Positions 18,330-27,240 of a stretch of 64,000 nt of DNA are shown piece by piece (position 1 is the stretch's first letter; each line of letters starts with the position of its first letter). Origin of the DNA: Cohnella silvisoli (GTDB lineage Bacteria; Bacillota; Bacilli; Paenibacillales; Paenibacillaceae); the NCBI RefSeq assembly GCF_021190915.1, contig NZ_JAIOAP010000002.1, positions 666,983 to 730,982 of the forward strand, written 5' to 3'. Position numbers and translations under genes: made by a program. The notes under the pieces are model-generated. The model made no database searches and had not been told where the DNA came from. It saw only the letters and a program-made list of their open reading frames with translations.

Positions 18330-19715
18330 TTATTTATTAAGGGCTTTCGCATTTGCCGTGTCATAATCCTTGATGAATTGATCGATCGTGATGCCCTTGG
18401 CCACGAGGTTCTGCAATTCCTTATCCATGGCGAAAGTCGTTCCCGGCGGTTGGTAATTTCCGTTGCCGCCCCACCAATCGGGTTGTACGGCATTAGCGGC
18501 CATGGAAGCTTGCACTTCCTTCACGAACGGGTTGCTTACTTGCACTTTCGTATTCGTCGGAATGCCGTTCAAATCGGCGATGACCCGGGTTTGGTTTTCC
18601 GCGCTCAGGTAGTAATCCATCGCTTGCTTGGCCGCATCCAAATCTTTCGACTTCGCGTTAATGAGTATTCCTTCGTCCGCGGAAGTCGGAACGATCGTTT
18701 TCTCTCCCGCAGCGTTTAGCGGAAGCGGGAAAAATCCGATTTCCGCATCCGGGTTCGCGCCTTGAATGGCGCCCAGCTGCCACGTTCCGTTGATCAGCAT
18801 CGCCGCTTTGCCCGTTGCGACCATCTGGCTGGCAACGTTAATGTCGGTGCCGAGGAAGTTGTCTTGGAAATACCCTTTAGCCGCCCAATCCTGCTGCACG
18901 TTCAAAACTTTCGTAACGTCGTCCTTGATGTCCGAGTATTTAAGCGAGCCGTCAGCCAGCTTCTCGCGGGTGCTCATGTCCTTGCCGTTCACGTACTGAC
19001 CGAAGGCGATGAACGGAATAATCTGAGTTGTCCACGCATCTTTGTAACCTGCCGCGATCGGCGTAATTTTGGCTGCCTTCAACTTCTCGCTGGCGGCGAT
19101 AAATTCGTCGATGTTCGTAGGAACCGCGATTCCGTTGTCGGCGAACACCTTTTTGTTATACAGGACGCCGAGAGCGTTAGTCGAGATCGGCACGTAATAC
19201 AGCTTGCCTTCCTTGTTCTTCTTCCGGTCTTCGATGACGGAAGGAAGGAATTCGGCAATCGATTTCAAATCCGACAGGTCGGCGAATTGAGAGGCATCGA
19301 CCGTAAGCTTCTCCCCGTTGGAATATAGCGCCTTGTCCAACCCGTGAATCATGACCAAATCAGGCAAGTCAGCAGATGCCAACTTTGTTTTTAAAGTAGT
19401 GGCATATTGATCGGTCGGTACGTTCTGCATGTCGATCGTAATATTGAACTTGTCCTTCAGATCCTTGATCAAAGCGTCCGTAGAGCTGGTGCGATCCGAA
19501 TAAGCCCAAGTCAGATAACCTAGATTCGCGGCTTTGCTCTCGGATGCGGCAGGAGACTCGGATGCCGCGGTAGATTCGGAGGCAACCGGAGTATCCGATG
19601 CCGCGCTTGCGGATGGAGAAGAGGACGAATCCGAATTCGAATTCGATCCACATGCCGTCAACAATCCGATAGTCAAAAGGATAACGAAACCGATTGAAGC
19701 CCATTTCTTGTTCAA
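18330..19715 (-). CDS. extracellular sugar-binding lipoprotein, cassette 2
   Basis: 461 residues; TTG start at 19715 behind GGGAGGG. The lipobox is LLTAC (Cys22), followed by a long low-complexity Ser/Ala/Glu linker to about residue 66. The mature part is a family 1 binding protein (LGYLTWAYSDRTSS..., NVPTDQYATTLKTKLASADLPDLVMIHG, IGFFPLPLNAAGE). It captures an oligosaccharide for the permeases downstream. Upstream lies the response regulator/kinase pair (19825-23347) on the same strand. The ligand cannot be read from the sequence; a product of the GH106-like or beta-helix enzymes is plausible from context. Confidence 0.93.
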   Translation of the reverse strand: MNKKWASIGFVILLTIGLLTACGSNSNSDSSSSPSASAASDTPVASESTAASESPAASESKAANLGYLTWAYSDRTSSTDALIKDLKDKFNITIDMQNVPTDQYATTLKTKLASADLPDLVMIHGLDKALYSNGEKLTVDASQFADLSDLKSIAEFLPSVIEDRKKNKEGKLYYVPISTNALGVLYNKKVFADNGIAVPTNIDEFIAASEKLKAAKITPIAAGYKDAWTTQIIPFIAFGQYVNGKDMSTREKLADGSLKYSDIKDDVTKVLNVQQDWAAKGYFQDNFLGTDINVASQMVATGKAAMLINGTWQLGAIQGANPDAEIGFFPLPLNAAGEKTIVPTSADEGILINAKSKDLDAAKQAMDYYLSAENQTRVIADLNGIPTNTKVQVSNPFVKEVQASMAANAVQPDWWGGNGNYQPPGTTFAMDKELQNLVAKGITIDQFIKDYDTANAKALNK

Positions 19716-19824
19716 TAAAAACCCTCCCTATGATTAGAAGCACGCTCTCTCTTGCAAGTTTTATTATAGGGTCCCTGATTAGGATAGACATTCAACGAAA
19801 TTGACTGATTCGGTTCCACTATTT

Positions 19825-21432
19825 TTACTTTCCGCTCGTACCTCTCCGGTATTCGGAAGGGGTGATGCCGAAATGCTCCTTGAACTTCTTCATGAAATAA
19901 GAGACGTTATCGTAACCGACAATCGGGGCAATGTCATGGATCTTGAGCGATTCGTCGGCCAATAGCTTGCCGGCAGCTTCCATGCGCACGTGACTTAAGA
20001 AATCGTTAAAGGTTTGGCCCATCTCCTGCTTGAATATCCGCGATAAATAAGCGGAATTCAGATGGAAAGTATCGGCGACGCCGTTCAGCGAAATCTCTTC
20101 TCCGTAATGCTCTAGCATATACTTCGCGATATCTCCTACGGCTTTCTTAGCGCCGATCTTCGTCGCGTCTTCAAGGAACGACATGACGGATGCCGTCGCC
20201 TGCAGCAACCAATCCCTCATTTGCGGAATCGATCGAATCCGATAACGGATCAAAGCGGCTAGATCCTCCTCGCCAAGCACCTTCTCCAATTCAGCATGGT
20301 GCTTCCGGACGATTTTGCGCAGACTTAACGTCAGCTCGAGAGCCGTATGGCGAATACTCGACGGATGAATGTCCGGGCTTGTCTCCCACTCCCGGGTCAA
20401 ATCCGCGATAAGCTGTTGCGCCTGATCCTTATAACCGTTCTCGATATAAGTTAACAATGCCTTTTCCTTCCCCACCGGGTACTCATAAGAGCGCCTGACA
20501 TCCAATTGGTCAAAGAGAACCAATGAACCTAAACCTGCGAGCTTCGCGTTGCGAAGAGCTTCGATGGCTTGGACGTAGCTTGAAGGCAAATCGCGCAGAC
20601 TGGAGCAACTTCTGCCGATTCCGCCGGATAGTCGAAAGGGCAATAGACGTTCCGCTTGATCCATCGCGGCAAGAATGCTAGACATAACCGACGGTTGTTC
20701 TGCCGAAAGCAGGATGATGAATTCGTTGCGCTCCCCGTATTTTCGGAAAAAAACGGCGTCTTCGCGGCTTGAGAACAGCTCTGCCAATAAGTTTCCGAGC
20801 ACGAAACTCGTGAGCTCGCCATCGCCTAAATACTTGTTTGCGGCCACCTCTATAAAATTGTCCGCTTCAAGAACGAGCACCGAGACCGAATCGCCGAATC
20901 GCGAAAGTCCGTTGCGGTCCAGCAAGCCTGCAGCCAAGAGCTGCGCCTCGCCTGCCTCCAACACCGCTTGCGTAAGCAACCGTTCTTTCGTCAGCGGCCC
21001 GGCTTCGTTCGCTTTCTTATTCAATTCGACCCATTCGTTGCGGAATGACTTATCCGCGTCGAGCTTGAGCGCGGCACGCCTCAGCGTCTCCGTCAATTGC
21101 TCCTCGTCGATCGGCTTCAATACGTAATCGAATGCCTGAAGCATAACCGCTTGCCTTGCATATTCGAATTCCGAGTAGCCGCTAAGCATAATGAAAAGCA
21201 CGCTCGGATAAGATTTGCGCGTTTGTTCCATTAATTTCAATCCGTCCATCGCCGGCATTCGAATATCCGTAATGACGATGTGGGGAACCACTCGGGCAAT
21301 GGCTTCAAGCGCAAGTTCCCCATTGCGGGCTTCCCCTGCGATTTCCATGCCGAGCGCGCTCCAATCGACCTGTTCTCTCAAGCTAATGCGCGTCCATTCT
21401 TCATCATCCACGATAAGCACTCGCAAAAGCAT
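19825..21432 (-). CDS. YesN-type response regulator with AraC DNA-binding domain
   Basis: 535 residues from ATG 21432, which has a GGGGG-rich site in front; an in-frame ATG at 21447 overlaps the kinase gene more deeply and is the alternative start. The receiver domain has Asp9/Asp10 and phosphoacceptor Asp56 (VITDIRMPAMDG). The C-terminal AraC domain shows ISLNGVADTFHLNSAYLSRIF and IHDIAPIVGYDNVSYFMKKF, ending GITPSEYRRG. It is translated in overlap or near-overlap with the sensor kinase at 21437-23347. The cassette 2 binding-protein gene lies 110 bp downstream, so it probably activates that operon. Confidence 0.93.
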   Translation of the reverse strand: MLLRVLIVDDEEWTRISLREQVDWSALGMEIAGEARNGELALEAIARVVPHIVITDIRMPAMDGLKLMEQTRKSYPSVLFIMLSGYSEFEYARQAVMLQAFDYVLKPIDEEQLTETLRRAALKLDADKSFRNEWVELNKKANEAGPLTKERLLTQAVLEAGEAQLLAAGLLDRNGLSRFGDSVSVLVLEADNFIEVAANKYLGDGELTSFVLGNLLAELFSSREDAVFFRKYGERNEFIILLSAEQPSVMSSILAAMDQAERLLPFRLSGGIGRSCSSLRDLPSSYVQAIEALRNAKLAGLGSLVLFDQLDVRRSYEYPVGKEKALLTYIENGYKDQAQQLIADLTREWETSPDIHPSSIRHTALELTLSLRKIVRKHHAELEKVLGEEDLAALIRYRIRSIPQMRDWLLQATASVMSFLEDATKIGAKKAVGDIAKYMLEHYGEEISLNGVADTFHLNSAYLSRIFKQEMGQTFNDFLSHVRMEAAGKLLADESLKIHDIAPIVGYDNVSYFMKKFKEHFGITPSEYRRGTSGK

Positions 21433-21436
21433 TGTT

Positions 21437-23347
21437 TCATCCCCCATGTATCGGTCGGATAGGCATTTCCATCACGACTCGCGTCCACTCGTTTTCTATG
21501 CTGTCGATCGTAAGTCCGTATTGTTCGCCGAATATCATCTTGATTCGCTGGTCGATGTTCCGTAAACCGATCGAATTTCCTTTTTTCAAAATAACGCCCA
21601 TATCGAGCGAGCCTTCTTGCGCCTGCGCCGATTTCGATTGGCTGCCGATCGTTTCCATCAGTGTCCGGCATTGCTCATCGGATATTCCCACACCATTATC
21701 TATGATTTCAATGATGACGCGGTCTTCCGTTATTCTTCCGGTTATTCTCACGCGTCCGCCTTCCGCTCTCGGTTCGATCCCATGGACGATTGCATTTTCG
21801 ACGATAGGCTGGAGGATAAGCTTGATGGAAGTCTGTTCATACACACTGTCCTCGATGTTAAGCTCGTAATCGAAAAAGCCGCGAAACCGGAGCTTCTGGA
21901 TATCCATATAACAGATGACGTTATCGATTTCTTCGCGGAATGAAACGGTGCTCCGCTTCAAGTCGATACTGTAACGAAGCATTTTGCCTAAGCTTTTCGT
22001 TACCGCATGAATTTCCTGCGCCTTATAGACCGAAGCCATCCCGCTAATGATTTGGAGTGTATTGTAAATGAAATGCGGATTGATCTGCGATTGCAAGTAA
22101 TTAAATTCCGCGTTTTTCCGGGCAAGCTGCTCCTCGTAATTTTCCACGATAAGCGACTTGATCGTACTCGTCATACTGTTGAAGCTAATCGCGAGTTGGC
22201 CGAGTTCATCGCTTGAAGCCGGAGCGAGGCGTACGCCGAAATTCCCCTGCTTAACTTGCTTCATCCCTCTTTTCAGCTCGAAGATAGGCTTGAAAATTTT
22301 CCTCGAAAACAAGAAAGCGATCATCACCGTCAAACCGAGCGCCACCAACCCGAGGATCAAATCGAAAGCGAGCAGGTTTTTGCCCACCTGGGTAAGCTGC
22401 GTATAAGGCGTCAAGGTAATGGACTTCCACCCGGTCACCTGCAGCGTGCTGTAAGACAACAAATATTTTACTCCATCCACATCGGCCACGAACGACCCGC
22501 TCGGACCGTTATCCCGGATTTGCCGCATGACGCGGTCGTTTAAACCTCCCGCAAGCATCACCGATTCGGAAAATACGACTTGGCCCGCCTTATCCAGCAA
22601 CAGCACGCCCGTCTTTGGATCCAAACCTGCATTCTCGATAATATGATGAAGCGCTTCAGTGGACAAGTCGATCAAGATGACGCCGTCCGCCACGTCCATC
22701 CGGTCGCTGCTAATCCCTTTAAGCACTCGGGAAAACGAGATGACGTCGCGATTATAGGTAAGTTGAAAGGGACGGTGCGGCGCGAAAATGACGGTTCGCC
22801 CGTCCGCTTGCACCGTCTGGCGATACCACTCCTGGCTCTTCGGATCATAATCGAGAATATTCGAACCGTATGCCGCATAGGAAAACTGCTTAATCGGGGA
22901 CACGTAAATATATAGACTATTGAAATCTTTTCTTAGGTTAAGCAGCCTTTGGAAAAATCCTTGCATCACCTGCAAAGCCTCGTATTGCTCCAAGGTGCTC
23001 CCGAACCCTTCGGAAGACAGAATTTCCCTCATGCTGAGCCCGTTCCCGTAATTGTCGGCCTCCGCGTGAATCGACATGATGATGCGGTCGATTTGATCGA
23101 GATTATCGGCAAAGCCCATGTTGATGTTATGGGCGAGACGGGCCGTCGAATCGAGGGATTGCCTTTCCAGCACTTTCTGAAAATAGAGGTAGGAGGCGAT
23201 ACTGGACACGGATAAGACGAGCAGTACAATGACGATTATGCCGTAGAAAAATTTATAGAACAGACTGATGCCGGACAGTTTGTCCCATGCAGCCGAAAGG
23301 CGATACCTGGCAGTCTTGGCTATGTTCGCGATCGGTTTGGACAGCAA
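21437..23347 (-). CDS. YesM-type sensor histidine kinase
   Basis: 636 residues; TTG start at 23347 behind GGGGGAGG. Membrane helix 1 is at about residues 30-55 (FFYGIIVIVLLVLSVSSIASYLYF). A large extracellular Cache-type sensor follows (about 60-320), then helix 2 (about 325-345), a HAMP domain, the His_kinase domain with His425 in NPHFIYNTL, and an HATPase with PIVENAIVHG, DNGVGI and GLRNIDQRI. It forms a pair with the response regulator whose gene begins at the kinase 3' end. A strong hairpin at 23410-23447 isolates it from the secreted protein gene upstream. Confidence 0.93.
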   Translation of the reverse strand: MLSKPIANIAKTARYRLSAAWDKLSGISLFYKFFYGIIVIVLLVLSVSSIASYLYFQKVLERQSLDSTARLAHNINMGFADNLDQIDRIIMSIHAEADNYGNGLSMREILSSEGFGSTLEQYEALQVMQGFFQRLLNLRKDFNSLYIYVSPIKQFSYAAYGSNILDYDPKSQEWYRQTVQADGRTVIFAPHRPFQLTYNRDVISFSRVLKGISSDRMDVADGVILIDLSTEALHHIIENAGLDPKTGVLLLDKAGQVVFSESVMLAGGLNDRVMRQIRDNGPSGSFVADVDGVKYLLSYSTLQVTGWKSITLTPYTQLTQVGKNLLAFDLILGLVALGLTVMIAFLFSRKIFKPIFELKRGMKQVKQGNFGVRLAPASSDELGQLAISFNSMTSTIKSLIVENYEEQLARKNAEFNYLQSQINPHFIYNTLQIISGMASVYKAQEIHAVTKSLGKMLRYSIDLKRSTVSFREEIDNVICYMDIQKLRFRGFFDYELNIEDSVYEQTSIKLILQPIVENAIVHGIEPRAEGGRVRITGRITEDRVIIEIIDNGVGISDEQCRTLMETIGSQSKSAQAQEGSLDMGVILKKGNSIGLRNIDQRIKMIFGEQYGLTIDSIENEWTRVVMEMPIRPIHGG

Positions 23348-23409
23348 GCTTCCTCCCCCTCTCCATGTGAATAATCACAGTCTAGCAGAAATCGCGGAAT
23401 CGGCATATG

Positions 23410-23447
23410 CCAAGTGGCCGTTAAGGAAAGCCTTAACAGCCACTTGG
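23410..23447 (-). terminator. strong hairpin after the double beta-helix gene
   Basis: CCAAGTGGCCGTTAAGG / CCTTAACAGCCACTTGG with a 4-base loop, one of the longest stems in the window. The T tail is poor, but it lies 17 bp after the stop codon of the 23464-26994 gene. Confidence 0.65.
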
Positions 23448-23463
23448 TTATACGTCGTTCTAA

Positions 23464-24360
23464 TCAATAAACGACAGCTTCCGCAAACTGCATGCGATAT
23501 CGGTTGCCGTCATTCGGATTCGTTCGCAAATTCGTCCCTTCGATTTTTACGTATCGGGCGGATATGGCGGCGAACGTAAAGCTTTGAACCGCAATTCCCG
23601 GTTTCGCGTAGCCCGTTCTCGTAACCACCGTACTCCAGGTCGTTCCGTTCGCCGACACCTGGATCGTGAAATCGACCGGGAATCCATATCCGGTATCGAC
23701 GCCGTCGTTACGTGGATATAAATTGACATTGCCGATCGATTTGCTAGCACCCAAGTCCAAGGTGACCGATTCCGTATGGTTCGCGAAGAGGTTGCTGTCC
23801 GTCGACCAGCCCATCGAGCCGCCGATGCTGCTCGTGTTGCCATCCATCATTCTGGAATTGCCCCAATTGGCATCCTCTACGGAGCTCGTTGAGGAAACTG
23901 CGGTAATCGCATAAGGGTTAATTTCGGCAAACTGCATGCGATACAGATTGCCGTCGTTCGGATTTGTCCTTAAACTCGTCCCTTCGATTTTCACGTAGCG
24001 GGCCGCCTGAGGCGTGAACGTGAAGCTCTGAACCGCATTTCCCGGCAGAGCGTATCCGGTTCTCGTAACCGCCGTGCTCCAAGTCGTTCCATTCGTCGAC
24101 ACTTGAATCGTGAAGTTAACGGGGAATCCATAACCCGTGTTTACGCCGTCATTCCGAGGGTACAAATCGACTCTTCCGACCGATTTGGCGGAAGCCAAAT
24201 CCAAAGTGATCGATTCCGTATGGTTCGTCGTCAGGCTATTGTTGCTGGACCAGCCCATCGCGCCGCTTACGCTGTTTGAATTCCCATCGATAGCCTTCGC
24301 GATTCCCCAATCGGCGTTTTCGACGGAGCTGGTTGCCGTTGCCGTTATCGGCGCGTAGTT
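23464..24360 (-). repeat. tandem duplication encoding two F5/8 type C modules
   Basis: The two C-terminal modules of the double beta-helix protein are near copies. Both contain VSRVE-like SSVE(N/D)A(D/N)WG, then (S/A)xHTES(I/V)TLDL, then LYPRNDGV(N/D)TGYGFPV, FTIQVS, and LRTNPNDGN(L/R)YRMQFAE. The DNA copies, about 24360-23920 and 23915-23464, are also highly similar. Confidence 0.85.
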
Positions 24361-26994
24361 CGTATCGATATTATTCGTTAGAACTAGGTTGGAACCGGCG
24401 CTATTCGTTATTCCGATTCCTCCATAGCCTCCGGAGCCCACGATTTTGGCTGCCGTAATTCCCGCGCCGACGTTAAACGACGTATAAGGAGCTTGGTTGC
24501 CAAGGAATAACCCATAAATATTCGCTGTTCCGCCATTCAATTGGGCAGTAATCGCTTCCTTCGACATAATCACTTGATAATGGTTAACCGTCCCGCCGTT
24601 CACCGTAAAATAAGTTCCATGATCGGAGTGCCTTAGTCCGAAGAAATTTGCCGTGCCGGTGAAGGTGGACGCCGCCACGCCGCCGTACTGCGTTCCGCCT
24701 TGATCAACGAAATTAAGCGTTCCCGCATCGTCGATTCTTACGAACGGAGAAGCATCCGTCTGGCAAGTGATACAGGTGAAGTTGTTGGTCAGTCCCCCGT
24801 CGTTAACGAATCGGATGCCTGCCGCTTGAGAATCTACGGACGTATCCGGCAAATAAACGGTCAACTGCAATCCGGTAATATTCGACGTATTGCCAAGCTT
24901 AATCGGAAACGCGGTGCTGGCGAAAGACAGATTGTTGCGATAGGTGTTGTTCGGGAATGCAAGCGCCGCGCTCTCTGCTCCTTCGCCCGTCCAAGCCTGC
25001 ATCAGGTTTTCCATTTTGCCGCCTGTTGAGCCTTTGCTTACGAATATAGCCGTGTTTCTGACATTCCCCGATATGCCCGAGAACTCGAAGTTGTCTGAAC
25101 GAACCGTCGCGAAATCGATGCCGTTCCAGGAATTCACCATCCGAATATCCCGGATCCAAATTCCGTTGCCATTGCCTTTGATCGTATACGGATATTGCGT
25201 CGTACGGCTCGTTCCCATGTCCGGATAATAGACATTGATTCCTCTTAAGCCGCTCGATGCGTTCATGGTGATAAAAGGCGCGCCTCCTGGATTGCCTGCG
25301 TTGGCGTAGGAGAATAACGTCGATCCCCGGTTATCTCCCATGGAAGTCGCTTCGGCCACCCCTCTCAGCTCTACGCCGGTAGGAACGGTAAGCTGTCCCT
25401 TTACCATCCAATATCCCGCGGGAATAAATACGGTTCCGCCGCCCGCGGCAGAAGCCGCGTTCAAGGCGTTCTGAATCGCCGTAGTATTGTCCGTCGACGG
25501 ATTGGAGGTTCCGCTAACCGCGCCATAAGTCGTAATATTGTAGAAGTTCGCCGGATTTGCCGGTTTTCTCTCGGTCATCAAGCTATAACTCGCAGTGATC
25601 GAAGGTAAACTCGGTATGCCCAGGCTCGTATGATCGATCTTGATTTGCGCCGAAGGAGTGTAAGAGATCGCAGGAGTGCCGACAAACGTATTTCCGAGAA
25701 TGGAAGCCGCCTTCACCGAGCTGTTCAAGAGCAGATGCGGAGCATTCTTGTTAAAAGCCGAGGCATGGATCAAGGCGCTGCCCTGATTGACCTTAACCGC
25801 ATAGTCCGTCCAATTAGTAAAGGTCATCTTCATTAAATTCAACGTAGCGGCGTTCGAATCGAAGTTAACGCCGTTCGTCGGCGTTCCGCCTATCGTAATC
25901 CCCTGAATGAGCACGGGACCGTAATTCGTCATTTTAATTCCGCTTGTATTCGTGCCCGGCAGTACGTTGATCGTCCCTCCGACCAAGGAATTTCCGGTGG
26001 CGTTCCCATCTCCTACGTGATAATAGGCACCCGTATTCACGTTATTCAAGGTCACGTTCGTGATGTGCGACCACCGAACCGAGACGTCAAGGCCAATATT
26101 CGCGTCCTCGACCCGAATATCGTACAAGTTCAACCCGTCCATATGACCATCAAGCAGAACTCCCGTCACGTTGGAGCGCAAATAGCTGATCAGGGTACTT
26201 TGGTCGGCAGGTGTAGAAGGCGATCCGGTTAACGCCGAGTTCATCCAGTACTTGGAGGAAATATGCACGCTCTCGGTATTGCCGAAGTTCCAATCGTTCG
26301 TCTGGTGCACGCCGGTATTCAAAGCCGTCATCATGACGTTTTTAATGAGGGGTTCCTGTGACTGTTCTAAACCCGGTCCCGTTTCGATCCCTTTATAAGA
26401 ATTGTACAGCGTTACGTTTACGACGAAGAAGCCGTGATGGCGAGTGTCCTCGGCATCGAATATCCCTTCCGAGATCGTGTACGGATAAGCCGACGGGCTG
26501 GAGAAACTTTGATTAGGGTACCAAATGCTTAGATTTTTGACTCCGGCATTGGAAGCGACCTTGATGAACGGCGCTCCGCCCGGGTTGTTCTGGTTAGCCG
26601 TCGTGGACAAAATCGTGCCTAAAGCCGGTTCGTTCCCCGCGATATCCGGGTTGCGCCACTCGCCGCGGAGAGTAACCTTTCTTTTCAGCACCAGCGTTCC
26701 GCTTAACGTCCACTTCCCTGCGGGAACGTATACGATACCGCCCCCGTTGTTATAAGCTTCGTCGATCGCGTTCTGGAACGCCGTTGTGTTGTCCACCGCC
26801 GTATTGTTCGGCACCGCGCCGAAATCCACTACGTTCTCGGTAAAGACCACAACATCGTCCTGAGGGATCGAGGGACTCGGGTTAATATTCGGAGTGTACG
26901 CGGCATGCGTCTTCGCGACAAACGAAAACAAACTTACGCCTGCGCTGCTTAATAGAAGTGCGCTCATCAACAAGGCCGATATGAACTTCTTCAT
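23464..26994 (-). CDS. secreted double beta-helix (pectate-lyase-3-like) protein with two F5/8 type C modules
   Basis: 1176 residues; ATG behind AAGGAG. Signal peptide to about residue 32 (ends KTHAA). Two consecutive pectate-lyase-3-type beta-helix domains follow: the first, about residues 50-460, starts VVDFGAVPNNTAVDNTTAFQ; the second, about 485-870, starts YGAVSGTSNPSTDNTTAIQ. Both share the GGGxVYVPAGxWxxxGxL pattern typical of the family. Two nearly identical F5/8 type C modules end the protein (about 880-1025 and 1026-1176). Known relatives are extracellular polysaccharide lyases or exo-glucanases of the GH55/PL fold; no catalytic assignment is possible here. A cre-like site lies at 27017-27030. 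It appears monocistronic. Confidence 0.87.
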   Translation of the reverse strand: MKKFISALLMSALLLSSAGVSLFSFVAKTHAAYTPNINPSPSIPQDDVVVFTENVVDFGAVPNNTAVDNTTAFQNAIDEAYNNGGGIVYVPAGKWTLSGTLVLKRKVTLRGEWRNPDIAGNEPALGTILSTTANQNNPGGAPFIKVASNAGVKNLSIWYPNQSFSSPSAYPYTISEGIFDAEDTRHHGFFVVNVTLYNSYKGIETGPGLEQSQEPLIKNVMMTALNTGVHQTNDWNFGNTESVHISSKYWMNSALTGSPSTPADQSTLISYLRSNVTGVLLDGHMDGLNLYDIRVEDANIGLDVSVRWSHITNVTLNNVNTGAYYHVGDGNATGNSLVGGTINVLPGTNTSGIKMTNYGPVLIQGITIGGTPTNGVNFDSNAATLNLMKMTFTNWTDYAVKVNQGSALIHASAFNKNAPHLLLNSSVKAASILGNTFVGTPAISYTPSAQIKIDHTSLGIPSLPSITASYSLMTERKPANPANFYNITTYGAVSGTSNPSTDNTTAIQNALNAASAAGGGTVFIPAGYWMVKGQLTVPTGVELRGVAEATSMGDNRGSTLFSYANAGNPGGAPFITMNASSGLRGINVYYPDMGTSRTTQYPYTIKGNGNGIWIRDIRMVNSWNGIDFATVRSDNFEFSGISGNVRNTAIFVSKGSTGGKMENLMQAWTGEGAESAALAFPNNTYRNNLSFASTAFPIKLGNTSNITGLQLTVYLPDTSVDSQAAGIRFVNDGGLTNNFTCITCQTDASPFVRIDDAGTLNFVDQGGTQYGGVAASTFTGTANFFGLRHSDHGTYFTVNGGTVNHYQVIMSKEAITAQLNGGTANIYGLFLGNQAPYTSFNVGAGITAAKIVGSGGYGGIGITNSAGSNLVLTNNIDTNYAPITATATSSVENADWGIAKAIDGNSNSVSGAMGWSSNNSLTTNHTESITLDLASAKSVGRVDLYPRNDGVNTGYGFPVNFTIQVSTNGTTWSTAVTRTGYALPGNAVQSFTFTPQAARYVKIEGTSLRTNPNDGNLYRMQFAEINPYAITAVSSTSSVEDANWGNSRMMDGNTSSIGGSMGWSTDSNLFANHTESVTLDLGASKSIGNVNLYPRNDGVDTGYGFPVDFTIQVSANGTTWSTVVTRTGYAKPGIAVQSFTFAAISARYVKIEGTNLRTNPNDGNRYRMQFAEAVVY

Positions 26995-27016
26995 CGATTA
27001 CCATCTCCTTTTGATT

Positions 27017-27030
27017 TGAATACGCTTTCA
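27017..27030. promoter_or_regulatory. cre-like site upstream of the double beta-helix gene
   Basis: TGAATACGCTTTCA: one mismatch to the TGWAANCGNTNNCA consensus, 23 bp upstream of the start codon of the 23464-26994 gene. Motif match only. Confidence 0.45.
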
Positions 27031-27240
27031 CAAACAGCTTTATTTCGTTTCTTCGCCTCCCCCTTTTTTAATGCAATCCGGTCTTCCTTTTTCATTATAG
27101 AAAATCATGGTTACAGAGGCATTCTACTCCTGCTACTATTTTCCATGCACTTTTTTTACTTTCCGCGTTAAGCTGACGATATTCAAGGTAACTTCAGCCT
27201 TGCCTGGCTGTTTACCACATAATATTTCCTAAAATGGATA

